Positions 59,013 through 64,000 of a DNA stretch of 64,000 nucleotides are shown piece after piece; the first letter of the stretch is position 1, and every line of letters begins with the position of its first letter. This stretch comes from Phaeocystidibacter luteus. Lineage in GTDB: Bacteria > Bacteroidota > Bacteroidia > Flavobacteriales > Schleiferiaceae. The position numbers and the translations under genes are program-made. The notes beneath the pieces were generated by a model. It saw nothing but the letters and a program-made list of their open reading frames with translations, was not told the origin of the DNA and ran no database searches. Location: positions 1 through 64,000 of the forward strand of contig NZ_WBVO01000012.1 in the NCBI RefSeq assembly GCF_008933115.1, read 5' to 3'.

Positions 59013-59594
59013 ATGATGCTTAAGAAAGGGTGGGGAACTAAGTTTCGCTTTGTTCTCAGCATTACCCTGCTCGTAGGGATTTGCTCTTGTCAATATGTTA
59101 ACAACGGTGATAGCGAATCTGAAAACATTGATTCTTCTAGTCACCTTGACACCGTGACTTCACCTCAAGATTTTGAAGGAAATGATTCTGAAGGTATAGA
59201 CCACTACAAGATTAAGTTGCCAAAGCCGTGGGTTAGACACCCAGATTACAATACGGCGTTTTGGATTGAGTGCGATGATGTTTTTTGTTCGAACCTTGTG
59301 ATTACCACTACCGAATTCGACCTACCTAAATCTGAGTTCCCAAGTTTTGTGCTCGAATCAATGAAGGTTGGTACCCAGTCTTTTGATTTGTTGGTGGAAT
59401 CTAGTGATAGTAATATGTATTATGCAGAATTCAACTTAACATCTGCAGATAATGAAGATGTGGACCTCTTTTGTATTACAAGAAGCTATTTGGTTAATGA
59501 TGATTTAATCGCATTTGTGTACCTCTCACTTCGCGAAAGGGCCGATGAGCTACGGTATGCTGAACGCCGTGTTTCCGATTCATTTAGCTTTTGA
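59013..59594 (+). CDS. Lipoprotein of unknown function
   Basis: The start at 59013 (MMLKKGWGTKFRFVLSIT) gives a signal peptide with lipobox (VGICSCQY). An in-frame GTG at 58935 overlaps the upstream stop but would leave a long N-terminal tail. The 193-residue body contains HYKIKLPKPWVRHPDYNTAF and ESSDSNMYYAEFNLTS, with no known family. It begins the AT-rich run of exported genes. Confidence 0.62.
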   Translation: MMLKKGWGTKFRFVLSITLLVGICSCQYVNNGDSESENIDSSSHLDTVTSPQDFEGNDSEGIDHYKIKLPKPWVRHPDYNTAFWIECDDVFCSNLVITTTEFDLPKSEFPSFVLESMKVGTQSFDLLVESSDSNMYYAEFNLTSADNEDVDLFCITRSYLVNDDLIAFVYLSLRERADELRYAERRVSDSFSF

Positions 59595-59665
59595 CACATA
59601 ATGGTAGAGCTCTCAGGGAAATGGGAATTGGCTAAGGCCAATCAATTTAACGGCAAGTCTGAAAG

Positions 59666-60199
59666 ATGGTAACAAGAAAGGAAGTTCTTCTCGCATTGAT
59701 GGGGTTGCTCCCATCAATTGGTCTAATAACTGGTGGGGTTTTATTGCCGCGCGGAGTCAAGCGCAAGAGTATTCTCTTAATTCTGTTGGCGATTCTGAAC
59801 CTATTCCTAGGTGCCATCTCACTCTTTGGTCTTGTCAATACATTCCAGAATTCTGATGAGGTTGAAAAGAGATCATTTCAGATGTTTTCACAGCAACGCA
59901 TGGATGGGTTAGTTCAGAATATTGAATACTACAAATTGATAAATGATCATTACCCCGATTCTTTGAGTCAACTTTATTTTTCAGAGCCAAGAGTAAATGA
60001 AATAGATCCAATAATGGTGAACATCGGCGTTGAGCCACCAGAGTACAATTACATTCTAAACGATGATAATACCTATTACTTGTTTTCGTCAGGATACGAT
60101 GGGGTTCCCTTTACGTCTGACGATGTTTTACCTAGCATAGAAGTGACAACTAAAATTGGTTATCGCAAATCAGAAGTACACCAGGATACGCTAAATTGA
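59666..60199 (+). CDS. Two-helix protein with a GspG-like pseudopilin C-terminal segment (paralogue 1)
   Basis: A 177-residue protein with two helices (LLALMGLLPSIGLITGGVLL, LLILLAILNLFLGAISLFGL) and a soluble C-terminus: NIEYYKLINDHYPDSLSQL, YNYILNDDNTYYLFSSGYDG, PFTSDDVLP. That segment corresponds to the globular part of major pseudopilins (GspG): an alpha/beta core ending in a FSxGxDG Ca-site-like loop. The usual prepilin-peptidase leader (Gly-Phe-Thr-x-x-Glu) is absent. A paralogue lies at 60772-61341. Confidence 0.65.
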   Translation: MVTRKEVLLALMGLLPSIGLITGGVLLPRGVKRKSILLILLAILNLFLGAISLFGLVNTFQNSDEVEKRSFQMFSQQRMDGLVQNIEYYKLINDHYPDSLSQLYFSEPRVNEIDPIMVNIGVEPPEYNYILNDDNTYYLFSSGYDGVPFTSDDVLPSIEVTTKIGYRKSEVHQDTLN

Positions 60200-60260
60200 A
60201 ATAAGCGTATCAGGGAGTCAGAAGCCGAAACATTGTCAAGAGAATTAATTGCCAACTTCC

Positions 60261-60268
60261 TAACTTAG
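60261..60268 (+). promoter_or_regulatory. TAACTTAG promoter core with shared leader
   Basis: A TAnnTTAG core is followed by GGGGAGTAATCTCTTTCTCG-AATGAA, nearly identical to 61417-61450. Confidence 0.5.
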
Positions 60269-60288
60269 GGGAGTAATCTCTTTCTCGA

Positions 60289-60739
60289 ATGAAGAGAACT
60301 TATCGCTCTTCATACTTTAATCGCATTGAAAAAAACTAATTACACCCGAATGTTCGTCATTGTTATCGCCTCGATGGCGCTGATTGGATTCTTATATGGG
60401 ACATTCTTTAATGCGTACTATTTTCGGAAACTTGCCGAATCGCCTGTTCGTGAAGTCTGTGCTGACAAACTCCCAAACTTCGTGAACGTCCCAGTGCTAA
60501 TCAGTTTGGAGGGGAATTATATTCGGAATTATGTTTTGTTTGTTAAGACAAACATTACTAAAATTGGATTTCAATCTAGGGTGGTTAAGAATGGCCAATC
60601 AGTATTTGTGTTGGATACTGTGCCCACTGAATTAACTAACGGAGAAAGCATCGTGGAAATCGTTGCGAAGACCAATCCTATTTCGACTAAAGAGCTGAAT
60701 GTGAAGTACTACATTCATTCAGATTGGCTTTGCGACTAG
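60289..60739 (+). pseudogene. Single-helix membrane protein with an A7 frameshift at its start
   Basis: The shared leader places an ATG at 60289 that opens MKRTYRSSYFNRIEKN and stops at 60339. The long frame (TTG at 60326 or ATG at 60350 to 60739) is offset by one base and encodes a transmembrane helix (MFVIVIASMALIGFLYGTFF) plus a beta-rich domain. The two frames meet in a run of seven A (60329-60335). Removing one A joins them as ...NRIEKTNYTRMFVIV..., which gives a natural basic start before the helix. This is an assembly/sequencing error, a broken gene, or slippage-based regulation. Without fusion, the TTG/ATG-started protein would be 129-137 residues. The function is unknown. Confidence 0.6.
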
Positions 60740-60771
60740 GCTATGTCGAAGGTTCATTTCTTTCTCGCTTT

Positions 60772-61341
60772 ATGCTCATGAAAAGCAGGATCAACAAATC
60801 AGAGCTAATCACATATTCAGTGCTTAGTTTGGTTCCATTGATAAATCTGGTTTTAGGCGTGATTCTGGTTGTAAAGTATTTTAGAACAAATACTTCAGGT
60901 CTGTTGGTTGGTGTTCTAAACATATCCATGGGGATAGTTTGTGTCCTTGGTTTTCAATTCTACATGAGTACTACCAGCCTGTTTCGAGATGCCGATAACA
61001 AGTTGACACAAACTCAATTAAACTTGCTAGTCAAGGAGATTGAATTCTATAAATCCTTGAATGGGCATTATCCGAGCTCACTGAGTCAACTGGATCTGGA
61101 AGGTTCATTAGTTACTATTTACGAGGTGTATAAATCAAAGCTAGGTTCAAATCGAATAGAGTTTTATTACGAAATCAATGAAGATGGCTTTTATCTATTC
61201 TCTCGTGGATTTGATGGGATTGAGTACACCTTAGACGATGTATTACCAAGCTACGACACTTCAAATAGTATTGGCTATCGGTTAACTTCATATCATCGTG
61301 AAATCAAAAAGAAGCATTCCGATTCAATCTCTCGTCACTGA
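60772..61341 (+). CDS. Two-helix protein with a GspG-like pseudopilin C-terminal segment (paralogue 2)
   Basis: Paralogue of 59666-60199. The ATG at 60772 or 60778 (MKSRINKSEL) precedes two helices (ELITYSVLSLVPLINLVLGV, LLVGVLNISMGIVCVLGFQF). The tail EIEFYKSLNGHYPSSLSQL, FYYEINEDGFYLFSRGFDG and EYTLDDVLPSYDT lines up with paralogue 1. A TTG at 60724 is possible but would add 16 unlikely residues. Confidence 0.65.
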   Translation: MLMKSRINKSELITYSVLSLVPLINLVLGVILVVKYFRTNTSGLLVGVLNISMGIVCVLGFQFYMSTTSLFRDADNKLTQTQLNLLVKEIEFYKSLNGHYPSSLSQLDLEGSLVTIYEVYKSKLGSNRIEFYYEINEDGFYLFSRGFDGIEYTLDDVLPSYDTSNSIGYRLTSYHREIKKKHSDSISRH

Positions 61342-61416
61342 TAATCGCACTAGCGCAGTTGACTACGATAATTGCTTGTTGATTCAGGAGTGAATCCGAA
61401 CCAATTTTCAACTTCC

Positions 61417-61424
61417 TAAATTAG
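61417..61424 (+). promoter_or_regulatory. TAAATTAG promoter core with shared leader
   Basis: A TAnnTTAG core precedes TGGAGTAATCTCTTTCTCG-AATGAA, matching the 60261 leader base for base over the GGAGTAATCTCTTTCTCGAA stretch. Confidence 0.5.
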
Positions 61425-61444
61425 TGGAGTAATCTCTTTCTCGA

Positions 61445-61822
61445 ATGAAACGCTATATACTCCTTTTTCTAATTCCGTTAGCTGGCTGTGTTCAAGAGCC
61501 TTCAAAACCAGACATACAAAAGTTCTATGTTGTTGATGACTTAGGAGACCCGATTCCGTTTTCAATTCTTAAAGTGTCAAATTTAGATACTTCGTTTGTC
61601 GACACTTTGAAGTTGACCGAAGTGTGTTTTAGAACTTGTCTACCCCAGGGGGTGTATACCCTATCTATAAGCGCTAATCCCTTATGGACACCTCTCTTTG
61701 ATACAATTCGAATAACTCCTGAAGTAGATTCCTTTTATGTGGAATTGAAATCCATACCGATTTCAGATCAAGTAATTACCCCTAGTTATGAAGGGAGTAC
61801 TCCTCAGGTTCATGAAGGTTAG
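61445..61822 (+). CDS. Small lipoprotein with a beta-sandwich-like domain
   Basis: A 125-residue predicted lipoprotein (MKRYILLFLIPLAGCVQEP, lipobox LAGC). The body (FYVVDDLGDPIPFSILKVSN, CLPQGVYTLSISANPLWTPL) resembles a carboxypeptidase regulatory-like sandwich. Function unknown. Confidence 0.65.
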   Translation: MKRYILLFLIPLAGCVQEPSKPDIQKFYVVDDLGDPIPFSILKVSNLDTSFVDTLKLTEVCFRTCLPQGVYTLSISANPLWTPLFDTIRITPEVDSFYVELKSIPISDQVITPSYEGSTPQVHEG

Positions 61823-61862
61823 GAAGGTGAAGTGACGTGTTGATAGCAGCTTAAAAAAAGTG

Positions 61863-62543
61863 ATGATGAAAAACTTAACCCTGTCGACCTTATTCCTCGC
61901 TTTCCTATTCTTGAAGCAATCCAATGCAAATGCTCAGGTTAGCCCGCGGATTTTCGACACTGCCATCTTAAAAGTGGATTCAGTTCTTGTGCTCAAATCT
62001 ACCGATTCTGCTTTCTCAATTGAGGTGTTCTATGATTCCACGGGTATCTTCCAGATTATTAATGAGACATCTGACACGAATTCAGCTCTGTATTTTGATG
62101 AAGCCCAATATCTCGTGGCGTTTACAAGATGTGCCCGAGATACTTGCTGGGAATATGAGTATTACAAGAATGGAATACTTAAGTCTGTGCACGCATATAA
62201 TACCAATGAAGATGACTATATTAAATACCCTTACAGATCTGTTTATCGACGGAAGTATGACTGTGATGGCAGAATTAAAGAAGAGCGTGAATATGAATAT
62301 GGCACACAGGTAAGTCGCGTTCGAGGATATTTTCCCAATGGCCAGCTAAAGTTCGAAGGTCAAGCTTCCGATTGGCATGGAGAGTTCGGCTTGTTTCATT
62401 ATTATCACCCCAATGGAAGATTAGAATCGAAAGGGGAATATGTGAGGAGTGAATCGCCATTAGAGGAATCTCAGAAGGTTGGCGTCTGGCAGTATTTTGA
62501 TGAGGACGGCGTGTTGATTAATGAGGAGAATTACTCGGAGTAG
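61863..62543 (+). CDS. Exported MORN-variant (YwqK-like) repeat protein
   Basis: About 226 residues from ATG 61863 (a GTG lies just before). Signal peptide ends SNANAQ. The C-terminal half has YwqK-like MORN variant repeats: YKNGILKSVHAYNTNE, DGRIKEEREYEYG, FPNGQLKFEGQASDWHGEFG, HPNGRLESKGEYV and DEDGVLINEENYSE. Such repeats are common in Bacteroidota exported proteins; the role is unknown. The next gene starts two bases after the stop. Confidence 0.78.
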   Translation: MMKNLTLSTLFLAFLFLKQSNANAQVSPRIFDTAILKVDSVLVLKSTDSAFSIEVFYDSTGIFQIINETSDTNSALYFDEAQYLVAFTRCARDTCWEYEYYKNGILKSVHAYNTNEDDYIKYPYRSVYRRKYDCDGRIKEEREYEYGTQVSRVRGYFPNGQLKFEGQASDWHGEFGLFHYYHPNGRLESKGEYVRSESPLEESQKVGVWQYFDEDGVLINEENYSE

Positions 62544-62545
62544 AT

Positions 62546-63193
62546 ATGAAGTTTTATATGCGATTAAGGACCAGTTGTATTGCCTTCGCAGCTTCAGTAC
62601 TGTTCGGAAGCTGTTCTAGCGATGTTACTCCCTGCGATGATATCGAGCAAATTGCCAAGGTCATTAAACTTGAATCAGTCCAATCCAGACTGAAAGTGAC
62701 AAAGAGAGAAGACAATTTCTTCTTAGAGATGGTTGGTTCGGAGAATCGAGCGAATGAATTCATTCTGTTGGCCAACAACACCATCCCTGATTCAATTTGG
62801 TTGGACAACGACACTCTGAGAGTTGTTTACGGCAATCTTTCCCTTCCATCAAAAGAAGAAACCCTAAAGGGGCTGCTCGAGTATCATAATTTGCACCACG
62901 GGAAACTCGATTCCTATATCGTCGTACACGAAATTGACAATCGAGAATTCACTGGTAGTCATGCCTCTATGAGTCAGACTTTCGATTCTATCTCCGTAAA
63001 CGGAAACACCCTCACCTTCATCAATGAAGGCAACAATATTGGAAAAGTGCACTTCAACGAACTGACTTACATGGAGGGGGCGTATTCTGTAGATAGGAAG
63101 ATTGCAGAAAGTGATGTGTTGAGATTTCAGAGCTTTGAACCTACAGATGAGGAACTGAAGTGCGAAGTTTATCAGAACTGGATTAATTGGTGA
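62546..63193 (+). CDS. Lipoprotein of unknown function
   Basis: A 215-residue predicted lipoprotein (lipobox VLFGSCSSD). The body is charged with no recognised motif (KEETLKGLLEYHNLHHGKLD, VHEIDNREFTGSHASMSQ, LTFINEGNNIGKVHF). It is probably co-transcribed with the MORN-variant gene. Confidence 0.65.
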   Translation: MKFYMRLRTSCIAFAASVLFGSCSSDVTPCDDIEQIAKVIKLESVQSRLKVTKREDNFFLEMVGSENRANEFILLANNTIPDSIWLDNDTLRVVYGNLSLPSKEETLKGLLEYHNLHHGKLDSYIVVHEIDNREFTGSHASMSQTFDSISVNGNTLTFINEGNNIGKVHFNELTYMEGAYSVDRKIAESDVLRFQSFEPTDEELKCEVYQNWINW

Positions 63194-63248
63194 GAATTTG
63201 AGTATGCTCCGAGTAATTTCATTCCACATCCCCACCCATTTTCTTCCC

Positions 63249-63256
63249 TATCTTAG
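63249..63256 (+). promoter_or_regulatory. TATCTTAG promoter core
   Basis: A TAnnTTAG core 18 bases before the ATG at 63275, the same variant core seen at 60261 and 61417. Confidence 0.4.
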
Positions 63257-63274
63257 CACCAAAGCTCTCTGTAC

Positions 63275-63835
63275 ATGAAGTTGGCCGTATTTCTACTCCT
63301 TAGCCTCACTTTCAGTTTCTCAATTGAATGTAATTCACAGCCTGCTTTGCGAAGCTTCACTTGGGATTATGTTGTTGAGCGCGGCGACACCTTATTCTTC
63401 TCTAATTACGATTCCCTGTATCTTGATGTTTTCAAGAATGATACGACAGCCCTAGTCGGTGATCTGGTTCTAGATCGAAACGACTCCACATTTTTTAGTT
63501 CGCTAACGGTAGATAGAATTACCGGTGATGGCTACTATCTCTCATTGTATGAAGAAGATACGCTACAACTCGTGGAAGTTCGCAATTACAGGTTTGACGG
63601 GCTAGGACTTCAATATTACAGTTTATCAGGAACCATCGTACTAGCATTTAAAGCTGTTTTTCGGCATGATGAAATTGACGGAGTCGTAGTGCAATATGGT
63701 AGAGGAGGGGCCATTTTATCTGTATCACTATTTGAAGGTGGAGATTTTTTGAGATACCTATTCTACGATCGTCCTTTCAATTATAGATATTATAAGAATG
63801 TGTCTCCGTTAAGGGTCGATGTTGTAAAAATGTAA
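63275..63835 (+). CDS. Exported protein of unknown function
   Basis: A 186-residue protein with signal peptide (MKLAVFLLLSLTFSFSIECN). The repeated Y/G motifs (GLQYYSLSGTIVLAFKAVF, EIDGVVVQYGRGGAILSVS) loosely resemble degenerate MORN-type repeats, similar to the 61863 gene. Family uncertain. Confidence 0.6.
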   Translation: MKLAVFLLLSLTFSFSIECNSQPALRSFTWDYVVERGDTLFFSNYDSLYLDVFKNDTTALVGDLVLDRNDSTFFSSLTVDRITGDGYYLSLYEEDTLQLVEVRNYRFDGLGLQYYSLSGTIVLAFKAVFRHDEIDGVVVQYGRGGAILSVSLFEGGDFLRYLFYDRPFNYRYYKNVSPLRVDVVKM

Positions 63836-63887
63836 GTTTGAAGCCTTCCCCTCTTTCGAGGAGGCCTACCAAACGACTCAATAGACG

Positions 63888-64000
63888 ATGAGAATTTTCG
63901 CGAGCCTATCAATCTTAATCCTAGTCTGTACAAACTGTGGCGGCCAAAAAGGAGTCAACGAGGGTTATGGATTTTGTCCCGAAAAATTGACTGTTGAAAG
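63888..64000 (+). CDS. Lipoprotein, truncated by the window edge
   Basis: ATG at 63888 begins MRIFASLSILILVCTNCGGQ, a signal peptide with two candidate lipobox cysteines, and stays open to the window end (KGVNEGYGFCPEKLTVE). Only the first 37 codons are present. Confidence 0.6.
   Translation, partial: MRIFASLSILILVCTNCGGQKGVNEGYGFCPEKLTVE

Noticed and set aside
59601-59672. 23-codon frame MVELSGKWELAKANQF... ending inside the next start
   Set aside because: Very short and without family; coupling to 59666 is possible but not supported enough.

Overview
The window looks like a chromosomal segment of a free-living member of the Bacteroidota, most likely the Flavobacteriales (Cryomorphaceae/Schleiferiaceae-like). 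Several signs agree. Exported proteins end in type IX secretion (T9SS) type A sorting domains. Many genes are preceded by the Bacteroidota promoter core TAnnTTTG and few have clear Shine-Dalgarno sites. Bacteroidota-typical families occur (DUF5686 outer-membrane protein, three-ExbD energy operon, SDR-type threonine dehydrogenase, N-terminally extended ExbB). No phage, transposase, CRISPR or rRNA was found. The exact taxon is inference.

Layout. 1-3650: repeat-rich spacers around a secreted endonuclease I with two lamin-tail domains (minus strand), then a second T9SS protein (3690-5357). 5504-7854: tyrosine catabolism (homogentisate dioxygenase and 4-hydroxyphenylpyruvate dioxygenase). 7855-8457: a non-coding block with a 14-bp tandem array of micro-hairpins whose stems co-vary. 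8458-12397: TrhO, threonine dehydrogenase, a lipoprotein and a metallophosphoesterase. 12499-18135: tightly packed histidine kinase, hemW, cyclase-family lipoprotein and DUF5686 genes. 18184-24026: RND/MMPL exporter, rmlA, polyprenyl synthase and three small proteins. 24132-28130: 2-oxoglutarate dehydrogenase E1 and E2. 28131-30317: repeats, a HigB/HigA-type toxin-antitoxin pair with a likely operator, and a small membrane protein. 30318-36248: a large TraB/GumN protein, a BCCT transporter and a lipoprotein. 36252-40111: a 1229-residue T9SS cargo coupled to a 57-residue PID-CTERM-like protein. 40250-45295: TatD, asparaginase, tRNA-Ser(GGA), then ExbB/ExbD energy transduction genes with three ExbD paralogues. 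45219-51580: CPBP protease, dusB, LolE-like permease, rbfA, MsbA-like ABC exporter, methylmalonyl-CoA epimerase and a HAD hydrolase. 51680-53255: ECF-type sigma factor with anti-sigma, and a CAT-anticodon tRNA. 53377-56529: a compact signalling module (small Cys-containing protein, 7-TM protein, histidine kinase, LuxR-type regulator) and an XRE regulator. 56818-64000: an AT-rich run of lineage-specific exported and lipoproteins, two of them pseudopilin-like.

The most unusual structures are the co-varying 14-bp hairpin array (8070-8233), the 7-TM/kinase/regulator module with its TTG-started overlapping genes (53377-55818), the pair of GspG-like proteins with an A7 frameshift gene between them (59666-61341), the GGAGTAATCTC leader repeated before three unrelated genes, and the PID-CTERM-like protein encoded in a 4-base overlap behind a giant T9SS cargo gene. 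All function calls rest on motif recognition by eye; no database search was run.
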